From assembly GCF_019703515.2 (NCBI RefSeq), contig NC_059351.1, forward strand, positions 20,396,001 through 20,460,000: a stretch of DNA of 64,000 nt, read 5' to 3'. Positions within the stretch are counted from its first letter, which is position 1; each line of letters begins with the position of its first letter. Below the pieces are notes generated by a model that was given only the letters and a program-made list of their open reading frames with translations, was not told where the DNA came from and did no database searches. Shown piece after piece: positions 1-11,829 of this stretch. A program made the position numbers and the translations under genes. The DNA comes from Myxocyprinus asiaticus (lineage: Eukaryota; Chordata; Actinopteri; Cypriniformes; Catostomidae).

Positions 1-477
1 TCGTACTTCAATTGTTACTTTTTGTGAACTGTAAACAGTACTTTTGTGTACTGTTTGGTTGGAAACTGTCTTCACCTGCAGTTCAGAGTCGTACACAAGC
101 TGCACACACAGGTTTTGAACATTATGAACACCTTCACTGCAAATCGGCATTTGCCGGTTTTGATTCAGTGGATTGTAGGAAAATATTCCACTTCATCCAG
201 CACGTTGTTAATTCTTTTGCTTTGGTGTACATTCTTGAAATGGTCTATACCCTTAGAGTCTTTCTAGCAACTCAGTCCACTGTCGGCCATCTTTGGAACG
301 CTCTCGGGAGGCTATTTCCAGCCATGACAGTGCAGCTCCTATCTACTTGAATGGGAAAAGACCGAAATCTCCTAAACGGTTGGTCAAGATGACGATCAAG
401 GGCCATATTTCAAATCAGCAGTAAAATCTGACAACACTAGTATTATAAATTGTGCTTCTTTACCTCAGATAACGCTT

Positions 478-482
<5 letters not shown>
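1..482. other. intergenic, nothing recognised
   Basis: Short open frames only, with no domain or splice pattern. The wording around 330-400 resembles dispersed repeat DNA, but I cannot name a family. Confidence 0.3.

Positions 483-492
<10 letters not shown>

Positions 493-558
<66 letters not shown>
493..558. repeat. (AT)n microsatellite after an A tract
   Basis: About 33 AT units directly following 12-13 A. Confidence 0.95.
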
Positions 559-560
<2 letters not shown>

Positions 561-1267
561 TTATCGGCTTGTATAGCTAATGCGCATGCGCGATGTCCAG
601 TTGATTGACAGGTGATGTCTGTATCTAAAAGGTGATTGGCTCTTTTACCTGTAAGGCGGGAATCCCTTTATACATCCGTTGACAGTTTGCTGCTGTTGGG
701 CGTTCCAATCTCTCCCATTCATTCTAATAGATGTGGCCCATCTCTGCTAAATAATCTCTGATACCTTTCTCGCTCCCCTTCCGTGTTCTGGAGAATCATG
801 TTACTGTTTAATGCAGTGGTTCTCAATTTTTACACAATTTTTAAAAACGGACCTTTCTGCCATCATTTACTCACCCTCGTCGTTCAAACCCGGTGTTGTA
901 CCGAAATCTCACTCCCCGGACAAATCATATACTCCACTTCGCGTGCACGGGCGTCACAGTTGATATGCGGTGTAGCGAGCTTGAGCGCTCTTCTATTTTC
1001 CATAGCCGTTTATCTATATTTTTCACACAGTTAGCACCAAGAATGTACATGGACGAATTGTCTAAGCTTAAATTAACAAGCAGAAATTTAATTCGTTCGG
1101 ATAAAGGATGCAAAAAACATGGCAGATCGATTCAACTTAGAAATTGGCGAGGCTTCGACAGCGTCAGGAATAAAGTTTAAAGTTTACTCAGTTCTCTTTA
1201 TTACCAGTTGTCAAAGCAAAACTGTTAATTTCACATTGAAATGAAAGTCCTGTTGCCCGAGCTTCAT

Positions 1268-1560
1268 GGGGCCAGTTGCACCAGCTATACAAAAGTTAAA
1301 ACTTAGGCTAGTTGTGGCGTAAATGGGCACTAAGTCACAATTTACGCACTACTAAATATTTGAGTTGCACCATTAAACTTAGGTGGGACGTAACCCTACG
1401 TATAATCTAAATATTTACGACAGACTGCGACCAGGAGTAACTGATGGAATAAAAAAGCAGAGTAATATTTAATGACATCAATGAGCTCATGTTCTGGGTG
1501 ACAGGCTTCATGTCTTTCGACATATATGATGGTGTTGGTATTTACACTCGTTTACATTGT

Positions 1561-1618
<58 letters not shown>

Positions 1619-2181
1619 GTATACTACAAGCAGCACTTCAGCATGAAAGCGTTCTAACTGTGCAGTTTTCAGGATGCGTGAAGTGTCAACACATTAATAA
1701 AATGAATAAATGTCTATTTTTCCAGCCTGTTGTATTCGTATTTATTTATCACCCCTTATTTATTTTAGATAATGTTCCTATTGTTATTTACACAGGGCAA
1801 ATATACTATTTATTAAATCTACTTTTATTACGTACCGTATTTAAATGGGGATATAATTTACAGCTGACAGTTACGTGAACAAACAAGGTTTGAACATCAA
1901 CCGTAACAAGATCAAATTTAAAGTAACGGCTTCTTAACACTTCTGTGTACAAATGTGAAGGCTGTTTACTGGCTCAATACCTAAACGTCATATTATGTGT
2001 ATACGCATTACTTTACGGAGAGCTTACAACCTACTAGTTAAGTCTTGCCTTAAGAACAGGTGGTGCAACCGAATTAATCACTGACTTACTTACAAACTGA
2101 CTAGTAGTTACTAAGCCCTTAGTGTGAACTTTACGTCCCAGCTTACGTGAGAATTTACGCACAGCTGGTGCAACTCTACCC
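1268..2181 (+). mobile_element. 914-bp MITE with GGGGCCAGTTGCACC termini
   Basis: Left end GGGGCCAGTTGCACCAGCT pairs with right end AGCTGGTGCAACTCTACCC (inverted, 2-3 mismatches). Subterminal sequences also pair (cgtaaat...tttacg). It contains no transposase, holds a (GA)n tract, and is absent from the sister copy of repeat A, which gives the empty site. Superfamily not determined. Confidence 0.7.
1561..1614. repeat. (GA)n microsatellite
   Basis: About 26 GA units inside the MITE; the open frame through it (ERERER) is an artefact. Confidence 0.95.
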
Positions 2182-2365
2182 AGATCCAAATCGGGGTAAC
2201 GTTGGCTTTAAGTACGATATTCGTTGACTATTCACCTATGACGAGTTAGGGACCGTCTGAAAATTTCACACACTGAAATTCACAAAAATATTATTTTCAC
2301 ATTCTAAAGGTTGTAGAAACTTCCCAGCAGATAGATGGACTTACTACAGGTGAGATTAATAATTA

Positions 2366-2470
2366 AGGTCAAGGGGCCTTGCTCAAGGGACAACAGTGGC
2401 ATCTTGACAGTGCTGAGGCTTGAACCCTCATCCTTCTGATCAGTAACCAAGAGCCTTAACCACTGCCCCT
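2366..2470 (-). mobile_element. tRNA-like SINE fragment
   Basis: Read on the minus strand it has an A-box-like GGTTAAGGCTCTTGG and a B-box-like GGGTTCAAGCC, followed by a short body, as in a widespread teleost tRNA-derived repeat. It is flanked by ATTAATA and ATTATTA, likely a target duplication; the sister repeat near 7035 lacks it. Confidence 0.5.
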
Positions 2471-3035
2471 ATTATTACAGTATGATCAATTATATGTGTA
2501 CAATAATCAATTATTTGATATTGTCTTATTATAAAGTTTGTAGTAACTGTAGTGTAGTGTGCAGCGTTGTCAAACCATTTACTTTACGTGATGAAGCCAT
2601 TGAGTGTTTATGAAGTTTGTTTCTTTTTGAGAGTGAATTATTGAACTTAGTGAAAACCCGAAAAATTTTATCTGCTGCACAGAAGGCAAGAGAATAAATG
2701 CCTTACCTGAAGCGTGTCACTGCTCCCCGTCTCCTTTTCTATACCCGAACCTGAAGGTCTTGTTACACAATTCTATATATTTCTGTTAATACTGTATCTG
2801 CTTCCTGTAGTATAGACTTAACAGGAGAGATGGCATAATAAAGTCTGATCGCTGACGGCAAGAGAGATCTCCACTATCACTTCCTAGAGTACTGTGCTCA
2901 TAAAATCGCTGTTGTGGAGAGAATGCTTTACTGACTTCAATAAATGTTTATCAAGTCTAGTATAGCTGTCTGTTCTGATCATTTCCTTTACATATTTTTA
3001 GTCATCTGCTCTGATCTGCTTTTGCGTTCTGTGCC

Positions 3036-3214
3036 TCAATGATAGTCAGACTCAGGTGTTTCTTTAAAGTCCTCCACCAGCTTTTTTATGTTTGTGACAT
3101 TCAGCTGCAGTTGTTTTTTTACTATACAAGAGTCATCCACCAGCTTTTTGTAATCGGTGTCTTCTCCATTTTCAATGCAACATCTAGTTGAAGTTTTGCT
3201 TGCAAACTTGATTC
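3036..3214 (-). other. small open frame, possible orphan exon
   Basis: Minus-strand open frame of about 58 codons ending TGA at 3036. It reads as a Lys/Leu/Val-rich helix with a repeated KKLVDD and KKLVED motif about 24 residues apart. A possible acceptor (TCAAG) lies at its upstream end, immediately beside the DIRS insertion at 3224. I do not recognise the family; it may be a decayed exon or chance. Confidence 0.2.
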
Positions 3215-4618
3215 AAGGAAACATCCTGGTTACTTTTTGTAACCTCTGTTCCCTGATGGAGGGACCGAGACGTTGTGTCGATGTAGTGACACTAGGGTTC
3301 GCCCTTGGGAGCCCCAAACACCTCTGATCTTTGAGAAAAGGCCAATGGGAACTGGCGAGTGGAATTTGCATCCCACTCCCCTGGACATGCGGGTATAAAA
3401 GGAGCTGGCTCGCAACCACTCATTCAGGTTTTGTGCTGAGGAGCCGAGACAGGGTCCCGGCCATTTCAGCGGGTAGTTCAGAGTTGTGGCAGGAAGGACA
3501 CAACATATCATTCCCTCCATCAGGGAACGGAGGTTACGAAAGTAACCAGAACATTCCCTATCTGTCACTCACTCAACGTTGTGTCGATGTAGTGACACTA
3601 GGCCTCCCTATACGAATGCCACAACTAGCTGAACTGTGTTACGTGGACTGGTGGTGCGAGATGGGCAAACCATTGCATACCTCGTAGCCAGCGCACCTGG
3701 CCGTCACGTAACCTCCCCCAATGCTCCTCGACTGCCCAAAATGGGGACAGGCCGCCCCAGCCGTGGCCTATTCTCTTCTTTTTTTCTCCCCAAAAAAGAA
3801 TGGAAATCGTTCAGCTGGGGGCCATAAATGTCCACATCGGGGGGGTGTCCATTCCCAAGGAGAAGACACTGCGGAGACCACATCCTGCCCGAAGGGGAGG
3901 CAATTGTGTGAAAATACGTCACATGGTCTTACCGAGTCTTGTCGGCAGTGTTGCATGTGGAGAAGTCCCCATGGTAGGTCCTACTCAGATGGGACGGAGC
4001 TCTACAAACACGGTGACCGGTGGCAGAGGGAAACTCTGCCCAAGGAAGAGGCGGGTTTATCAACAGGGAAACCATCTCATGGAAGATACATCACACTGGG
4101 TTACAAACAGTCAACCAGCACATGTGGAGCACCTACCCCAGTACAGGGCCTAATAGCAAGTACTGGGCCGGCATCGAGTTTCTCCACGAACTTGCCTGCC
4201 ACAGGGCTAAGGAGGAAGGACATCCAGGGTCCACGACCTTGTGAACACTTGAAGGATCTGCTGATAATGTCTTGGTGGCAGATACAACAGGACACCTTCA
4301 GGAGTCTTGTAGAGTCCATGCCTCTGGGGTCACGCTGTTTTGGCGGCACGCGGAGGACCGACAGAATATTAGGCAGATGGTTATAACGTTTTGCCACATC
4401 AGTGTGTATGGAATAAAAGATATTGAAGCCTCAGCGAAGTCAAATGAAGTCCAACAACTTTGCAATGCTGTTTAGGAATGTTCTTTGGAACTACGGTTTT
4501 GAGAAACACCGTATCGTTGAACTATGTTGGTGACGATGGAACTTGCGACCATAGGTGTCTAATGATGCTTTTGGGAAACGCACCCCTGGTCAAATGCCCA
4601 TCCAGGAGGGGAAAGGTG

Positions 4619-5556
4619 CTATACGCAAGCGGTACACCCAGCCAGTTGTCCTGCCAACTTACCTGTTCGTATCTGACAAAATACGGGACGAACCGGCTCA
4701 ACCTGGAGATTGAGGAACCTCGCGAAGTTATTGGGTGTTGCCCAGCCTGCTGCTCTACCAATGTCTGTTAAAGAGGTGCCATTGGTTGGGGCCCAGGAGG
4801 CCGCCACACTCCTGGTGGAGTGTGCCCAAAACCCCAAGGGGGGCGGCACATACTGGGCATGGTATGCCAAAGCAATGGCATCAACGACCCAATGGGCGAT
4901 CCTCTGTTTGGAAGCAGTGCTCCCATTCTGCTGTCCTCCGAAGCAGACAAAGAGCTGCTCAGAGCCTCTAAAGCTCTGCGTGCGATCCAAGTAGATGCAT
5001 AAAGAACACACTGGACACAGCAATGAAAAGGCTGAGTCTGCTTCCTCCTGGGGCAGCTTTGCTTGAAGGTTCACCACCTGATCCCTAAACGGGGTCATGG
5101 GAACCTTGGGCATTTAGCTCAGTCGGGGCCTACTTACTGTCAACTGCATTGTAGTGCGCCATCATAGTGGCCACGTACACCATCAGGGTGGGGGGACAGC
5201 TGCCCCACCAGCCTTTCCTGCAGGAAGGAAAGCACAGACCCGACTGCGCATCTCTGGGGGTTTTTGCGTCGGGAAGAACACCACTTAGCGAATAGACGCC
5301 ACTGCAAGGCATACAGGAGCCTCATAGAGGGAGCCCTAGCCTGAGTGATCATGTCTACCACCGTGGGTTGTAGGCCACTTAGGTCTTCCGCGTCCCGTCC
5401 AAGGGCCAGACATGAACATTCCAGAGGTCTGGTCACGGGTGCCAGATGGTGCCCCGTCCCTGAGAGAGGAGAACCCTCCTCAGGGGAATTTGCCAGGGAG
5501 GGGCTGTCACGAGGAGTGTGAGGTCCAAGACCCTGAGTGGGCCAGTAGGGTGCCAC
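4619..5556 (-). pseudogene. DIRS tyrosine recombinase pseudogene
   Basis: Two overlapping frames give the N-terminal SAM-like part (SMRLLYALQWRLFAKWC, SFLQERL) and the catalytic part ([30 protein letters not shown] with the HxxR box, [16 protein letters not shown]). The frame changes near 5113-5140. The position that is Tyr in the related copy (FAKFYNL) is Leu here, so the nucleophile appears lost. Confidence 0.85.
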
Positions 5557-5598
5557 TAGGATGACCTACTCCTCGTCCTCCCTGACCTTGCACAGTGT

Positions 5599-5988
5599 CT
5601 ATGCAAGTAGGCTCACTGGGGGAACGCATACTAGCGCAGCCCCTAGGGCCAACTGTGTGCCAGCGCATCTGTGCTGAGGGAAGCCTTGGTCAGGGCGTAT
5701 CAGAGCATGCAGTGGGAGGATTCCCAGGAAGCGAACAGGCTTACCTGCGCTTGACCAAATCAATTCAAAACCAGTTGGACCACCTGGGGGTGGAGTCTCC
5801 ATTCTCCCCTGAGTGTGACCTGTCACGAAAGCGTGTCTGCCACTGTGGCGGCTACTGTATGCTACCATCACCGAGTTGTCCGTCTGGACCAACACGTGCT
5901 TGCCCTGAATCAACGGCCGAAGCCTCCGCAAGGCGAGCTCCAACTGGGGTCCCCAAATCACCCCCAGTGCTAAACGACGCGGCTTCAA
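5599..5988 (-). pseudogene. DIRS RNase H fragment
   Basis: 130 codons including VLVQTDNSVMVAY, the RNase H strand with its catalytic Asp as found in DIRS and Ngaro polyproteins, followed by degenerate sequence. It sits between the gag remnant and the recombinase, in the normal DIRS order. Confidence 0.7.
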
Positions 5989-6075
5989 ACCCGTAGGTAG
6001 AAGGACTGAGGCGGGGAGCCGCTGGGGTGGCTTTCCCTCTAACGAAGGAAAGCCACGACCGCTACATTGCCATGG

Positions 6076-6321
6076 TCATGTTCTCGCAGTGAGAACATGA
6101 CCCGTCCACGAATGCTGTCTCCGCGTGGGCAGCGCCCAAGCAAGACAGCGATCGTGGCCATCGGAAGCAGAGAGGTAACGACCGCAACCAGGAATTAAAC
6201 ACAGACGGAAAGGCATCTTTAAAAAGACACTCTCCGTCAGTGCCACTCTTTTAGTAGAGAAAATATACTCTTTTAGACTGTCAAAGCGCCCAGGGGCGTT
6301 CTCTGCACTCCACCGGTGCAC
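6076..6321 (-). pseudogene. DIRS gag N-terminal fragment
   Basis: Contains [20 protein letters not shown], matching the start of the gag frame of the second DIRS copy at 41536 ([20 protein letters not shown]). It loses the frame after about 40 residues. Confidence 0.7.
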
Positions 6322-7924
6322 GAGGGGGAGAAGCCGCAGTAATTTAGAGGTGAATGGAATGGCAGAGGATTCAGCTCGCTGAACACAACCGCTCAGCTCC
6401 GAAGAAAAAATCTGAATGAGTGGTTGCGAGCCAGCTCCTTTTATACCTGTATGTCCCGGGGAGTGGCATGCAAATTCATTTTCATTTTATGTCATTAAAT
6501 AGTTGTATTTTAATCTATGGTTGTTTCAGTCAGGACCACTTGCATCAAGTGAAGAAATATTACTGACATCTGAAGTAATCATTTCATTGTATGGTTCTTT
6601 TCTGGGCTCTCACTGCCCAAACATGCATGGGTAGAGCAGGGAGAACAGAACTGAATTTATATTGAAAGTCCAATCAGCAGGTAAATGAATTAAATCAGGG
6701 TAAGAAAAACATAAAGTAGCATTGGTCACAACAGGCAGAAAACCAGATGAAAAAGCCTTAATTCAGAGACACACAAGGAACATACAAAAATACAAAAAGT
6801 AACAAGAACAGACAGAAAGCAGATGATCTAACACATGATGATCTAGCAAAAAGCTAACTAACAGGCAGAGTATAAATTCATAGGGGGAAGGAGACACTAG
6901 CACAATAATTAAACGGGCGGAGGTGGAAAATCACAATGAACAACTAAAAGCAAAACAAAATATTTTTTGCTGAATTTTAGTGAATATTTTTCTTAAATAA
7001 TTGATTACTGTACTCATATAATTGATCATACTGTAATATTCTCACCTGTAGTAAGTCCATCTATCCTCTGGGAAGTTACTACAAACTTTAGAATGTGAAA
7101 ATAACATTTTAGTATTTTTTTTTCTAAAATAATTGATTACTGTACTCATATTATTATAAATATTGTAATAATCTCACCTGTAGTAAGTCTGTCTATCCTC
7201 TGGGAAGTTACTACAACATTCTGAATGTGAAAATGTATTTTACTGTTTGTTTGTTTGTTTTTTTCCATCTATAACTTGCACGTCAATTGAATGAATGAGT
7301 GGACACCTCCTAGCGTAGTGGGTGGAGTTTTAAGACGGTCCCTTACGTCCGCTAGGCAGTGAAAGCACATCGGAGCATTTTCAGGCATAATTTTGCAGCC
7401 ACACCAAGCGTTTACTGTCCAATTTTTATGCCCATATAGTATATTTATACACCCTTTAAACCTTAAAAAATGTGCTAATGCCATCTTTGTAAGATTGTCG
7501 ACTGAAGTGGGCACGGGTAAGAGAAACCGAATATCCAACGAATGTCGAACTTAAAACTAGCATTAGGCTACCTTGCTCAGATCCAAAACGCTTGTGCTGT
7601 TGACATTTCTTATTAATTCACAATGTGTTTCGAGTAACGTACTGTATTATTCACTCTTCCCATTGCACCTGCACATAAATGTAATAAAAAAAATACTAAT
7701 ATTTAATCACATAAGTGTATAGAAATGTATATTCTCATACATTGTGTGATGTACGAAGCTATTAAATGTTTGCAGTGTAACAAGTGATGATAAACCTTTT
7801 AAAGGCAAAGGATGTAAATAAACCTCAGATATTTGTTTTTTCTAAATTCATCAGTATTTTCCAACACATTAGGGCCCAAAAAGCATTGTCATGTTTTTCT
7901 TCCAAAGTATGTTTGTTTGTTTGT

Positions 7925-7926
<2 letters not shown>

Positions 7927-7981
<55 letters not shown>
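7927..7981. repeat. (GTT)n microsatellite
   Basis: About 18 GTT units in the left arm of the fold-back; the mirror position in the right arm lacks it. Confidence 0.95.
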
Positions 7982-9273
7982 TAAATTTTACATATTAAGC
8001 CTATAACTAATGAAACTAAAATTTAAAAGACAGGAACAATTCCTTTGAGGTCAGCTGCCATTTTAAAAACTGCTGCCATGTTACTTAAAGAGAAAAAGAT
8101 TGATGAGTTCATGCATGCCATAGTTTAATACAAAGTCACATGACTTTAGTATGTGCAGGGAACCCCCCTTTTCAATATTTTTTGAGAAATTTGACAGACA
8201 CATCACATTTATGCTGCTGACATGTTGTTATGCAGGCTGTGCCTTCAAAAGCATTTGACTGTAGCTTCAATAGGATGGGTTTACCAGTGGGGAGTATAAT
8301 TTGTAATGCCAAAGTATAATTGGATTTAATGATTGCAAATGTTAGATCCAGTTGTTTTACCATATCCCAGTCAGAAGATATGCATTTTGTCTGATATCCA
8401 AAACCAGTTCATGTTTTGTCTGATATCCAGAACTAGTCAAACAAGCCAAAACCAGTTCACACTGAATTTGATCTGATATCAGGTCAACCATTCTACCAGC
8501 TAAGAGGCAGGCAGAGGCTAGGGAAGAGCAGGAAGCAGGAGACGAAGTGATGGTAAAAATAAGCAGTTTATTGAATAATCTCAGTTGCATCTTTCTCAAT
8601 GCTCAGTTTGACTTCGTCAGTCTAGCACAAATTCAATGAGTGTTATTATACCAAAGCAAAGGCAATGGAAAATTACTGCTTCGCAACATCATCCTGTGCC
8701 GTTGAAAACCTTGAGATGGAGATATTCCCTTATCTCTTAACTTACTTGTGAAGACAGTACAGCACTCAACAAAAGATTAAACAGTAATATAAACATAATA
8801 TAAAAGGAAAAATTATATTAAATATATATAAGATGAAATTAGTAAATAATGTAATATGAAGGAGAAAAAGAAACAACATAAATGAAGTACAACACAGATG
8901 TATGTTTGCTCTCTTCAAGCCGCACACATATAGGTTGCTATTAAGAACTCAATTTAGATCCTTCACAAATAGGATGTGAACAAATTTGTTTAATAGTAAT
9001 GAACGCTTACCCCATTTTTTTTTTAATTTATTTATTTATTTTTTCTATATATCTCTGGAAATTATACTCCCCCTGGTAAACCCATCCTATTGAAGCTACA
9101 GTCAAATGCTTAAGGCACAGCCTGCATAACAAAATGTCAGCAACATAAATGTGATGTGTCTGTCAAACTTTTCAAAAAAATATTGAAAAGGCGGTTTCCC
9201 TGCACATACTGAAGTCATGTTTCTTTGTATTAAACTCTGGCATGCATGAACTCATCAATCTTTTTCTCTTTAA

Positions 9274-9677
9274 ATGTGCTATATGTAAGATTGACAAGCG
9301 TTTGAAATGGGTACTGCAGTCCAAATCCAAAATATTGGAGTTGCCTGACCCGCCCCAGACTCGAAGCTCATGCGGGTTGCCAGATTGAGGACAGACATGG
9401 CTGCAGCACGCAGTATTGTTTGCCTGCAAACTTGTTCAAATCTGGCAACCCGGCGGTGTCAAAATACTATTGGTGAGTGGGAAGTGGGCGGGATCACACA
9501 GGCCAAAACATAAACAGAAATTCCTGCCCAGAATGGAAACTTCAAAGTAGAATATACTGGCTGTAGCATTGTTATCGGAGAAGCCAGTATTTCAACTTAG
9601 CATGCTTTCTAATTCTCTAATGACATATTATGGTCATTTTATGATTTAGTACAGTAAAAATATTACATATAGCACCT
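9274..9677 (+). mobile_element. 404-bp TTAA-flanked MITE (piggyBac-like)
   Basis: Ends ATGTGCTATATGTAA and TTACATATAGCACCT are inverted repeats with one mismatch, and both are bounded by TTAA. The mirror arm has the uninterrupted site (TTACTTAAAGAG at about 8093). TTAA duplication suggests mobilisation by a piggyBac-type transposase. Confidence 0.75.
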
Positions 9678-10865
9678 TTAAGTAACATGGCAGCAGTTTT
9701 TAAAATGGCAGCTGACCTCAAAGCAATTGTTCCTGTCTTTTCAATTTTAGTTTAATTAGTTATAGGCCTAATATGTAAAATAAAAAAATATAAAAAACAA
9801 ACAAACATTATTTGGAAGAAAAACATGACAATGCCTTTTGGGCCCTAATGTGTTGGAAAATACTGATGAATTTAGAAAAAAAAAATATCGAAATTTTCTT
9901 TACATCATTTGCCGTTTAAATGTTTATCATCACTGAGGTGACTAATAATTTGGTTTATTTCTGTTTTTCTTTTAAAGATGTAATGAAACAGTGACATACA
10001 ACTCTCATAAAATGTAAAAAAAATGTGGGAGTATGCCATCTACAGGCCTATTGTTACACTGCAAACATTTATTTGCCTGGTATATCACACAATGTATGAG
10101 AATATACATTTCTATACACTTATGTGATTAAATATTAGTATTTTTAATGACATTCATATGCAGGTGCAATGGGAAGTGTGAATAATACAGTACGTTACTA
10201 CGAAACACATTGTGAATTAATAAGAAATGTCAACAGCAAAAATGTTTTGGATATGAATCTCGGGCAGCAGGACATTCATTTCCATATGAAATTAACAGTT
10301 TTGCTTTGACAACTGCTAATAAATAAAATTGAGTAAACTTAAAACTTTATTCCTGACACTGTTGAAGCCTTTGCAGTTTCTAAGTTGAATCGATCTGCCA
10401 TGTTTTTTGCATCTTTTATCCGAACGATTTCAATTTCTGCTTGTTAATTTAAGCTTAGACAATGCTTCCATGTACATTCTTGGTGCTAGCTGTGTGAAAA
10501 ATATAGATAAACGGCTATGGTAAATAGTTGAGCGCTCAAGCTCGCTGCACCGCTTATCAACTGTGTGACGCGCGTGCAAGCGAAGGGGAGTATGATTTGT
10601 CTGGGGAGTCAGATTTCGGTACAACGCCTGTTTGACTTTTTCATCTGTAAAACACAAGATTGAGGTATGAGAGGAGTGTTTGTGGCTGTCCAAAGCACAC
10701 ATCAAAGCACCTTAAAAGTCGTCCATAACACTCATGCCTTAAATTTGAATTCTTCTGAAGCCATATGATAGTGTTGTGAGAGGAACAGACCGAAATTTAA
10801 GCTTTAATTCACCTCTTCATCCATTTGAAACTGGCACACAATCGAGAACGGCTTGTTTACATTAG

Positions 10866-11410
10866 GGTGACCACACGTCCTCTTTTTCCCGGACATGTCC
10901 TTTTTTTCAGACCTTAAAAAAGTGTCTGGCCGGGATTTCTAAATTTGCGAAAATGTCGGATTTTGGTCTAATACTTCATTGTGTGTGCACGCATATTTGC
11001 ATTGCTTTAACCCCTCTTTGTTGGGGTTAAATTGGTCTTTTATAAGAGGCTTGCAGCAACTATTGGCCAAATTCCTGCCTGTCAATCTCTCAGTGAACAT
11101 GCGAAGCGCTGTTGTGTTCTGCATCAAACAGTTGCTTGACAGTAGCAGCAAATGACAGCTGAGTGAAAACAATGCCCAAACTAAAGTGCAAATTTAAAGA
11201 AGATTTGCACAAAAAGTTCCCATGCTTTCATCCATGTCGAGATCCGTGGGAAGCAAAATGTATGACATGTAAAGCTGGCACTTATGTGTCAGTTGCTAAT
11301 AAAGGTGCAAGTGATTTAGAGGCACACTTTAGCTCTGCGAAGAATAAAGAGTCAGCAAAAGGTGAAAGTTCATCAGGTAAATTAACGGACTACTTTTTGC
11401 AACCAGGTAA
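10866..11410 (+). mobile_element. hAT-like element 5' part
   Basis: Begins with a dispersed repeat end (TAGGGTGACCACACGTCC) and continues into a BED-finger-like reading frame. The 3' end is not identified nearby; a possible 3' end of a related copy (ATCTGGCCACCTTAA) is at about 53115-53130. Confidence 0.5.
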
Positions 11411-11411
11411 A
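11172..11411 (+). pseudogene. hAT transposase N-terminal BED-type zinc finger fragment
   Basis: Starts MPKLKCKFKEDLHKKFP, then CMTCKAGTYVSVANKGASDL and a late His (EAHF), the CxxC...H layout of hAT BED fingers (the final His/Cys is degraded), and ends KLTDYFLQPG. The catalytic domain is absent. The frame runs into intron-like AT-rich sequence after 11411. Confidence 0.5.
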
Positions 11412-11829
11412 CTTATCACATTGCTTCATTTTCCATGGACATTCAAAATAATAGTAATAGTAAATGAAGGTACACTCATGGCATCAAATATTTTATTTTA
11501 GTACATGGACATTCAAAAGAATGTTGGAAATTTTTATTTATTTATATATATTTGTGTTATGCTAATAGTGTCTTTTTCACTGTATTAAAGTTTGCATTCA
11601 TAGTAACACTGTTCTAAACCCTATTTGCCCATAAGCCATTTCCATACAGAAATGTGTGTATATCGCTAATTGTGTACCGTTCACCCCAGATGTCCCTGGG
11701 TAAAATGGGGAGAACGAGAGAATTCATTGAAATTAGACAGCTTACTGTCATTTTAATTTCTCAAATAAATGCAATCAGAAGACGAGGAATTGCAATCAAA
11801 AGGGAGCTGTTGCCCTTCTGATAGGACTG

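Larger units (their letters stand above)
885..2540 (+). repeat. dispersed repeat A, plus-strand copy, interrupted
   Basis: Segments 885-1266 and 2182-2540 match, in reverse orientation, 10261-10640 and about 6970-7575. Shared landmarks are GTTGTACCGAAATCT, the stretch around CTTAAATTAACAAGC, and CTTACTACAGGTGAGATTA. The copy is split by a 914-bp TIR element (1268-2181) and a SINE-like insert (about 2355-2470). It has no convincing coding capacity. Confidence 0.7.
3224..6476 (-). mobile_element. DIRS-type retroelement 1, degenerate, minus strand
   Basis: Inverted terminal/internal complementary repeats (TCACTCAACGTTGTGTCGAT, TATAAAAGGAGCTGG) are shared with the element at 39219-46196. In minus orientation the order is gag start (about 6230), RNase H fragment (5988-5599), tyrosine recombinase (5556-4619) and the 3' repeat (to 3224). 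Most of gag and the reverse transcriptase is deleted near 6000-6090, and the right-hand repeat stops abruptly at about 6476. Confidence 0.85.
7581..10252. mobile_element. 2.7-kb fold-back (inverted-repeat) element
   Basis: Left arm 7581-8302 is the reverse complement of right arm 9058-10252. Matching landmarks: ATCCAAAAC with GCTGTTGACATTTCTTATTA at the outer ends, ACACATTAGGGCCCAAAA in the middle, and CCAGTGGGGAGTATAATTT at the inner ends. The loop is 8303-9057. The right arm carries a 404-bp MITE and about 115 bp of extra sequence near 9940-10050; the left arm has a (GTT)n expansion. No coding capacity seen. Confidence 0.8.
6970..10640 (-). repeat. dispersed repeat A, minus-strand copy, interrupted by a fold-back element
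   Basis: Outer segments 10640-10261 and 7575-6970 match 885-1266 and 2182-2540. Part of the inner end is tandemly doubled (6996-7107 and 7128-7230, both with CTGTAGTAAGT and CTCTGGGAAGTTACTAC). The fold-back 7581-10252 is inserted at nearly the point where the plus copy holds its MITE. Confidence 0.65.

Noticed and set aside
2366..2470. Functional tRNA gene
   Set aside because: A- and B-box-like words are present but no cloverleaf or anticodon arm; it is a SINE-like remnant.
2650..2745. Possible minus-strand exon ending at a GTAAGG donor near 2705
   Set aside because: Very short, no recognisable protein and no matching acceptor exon nearby.
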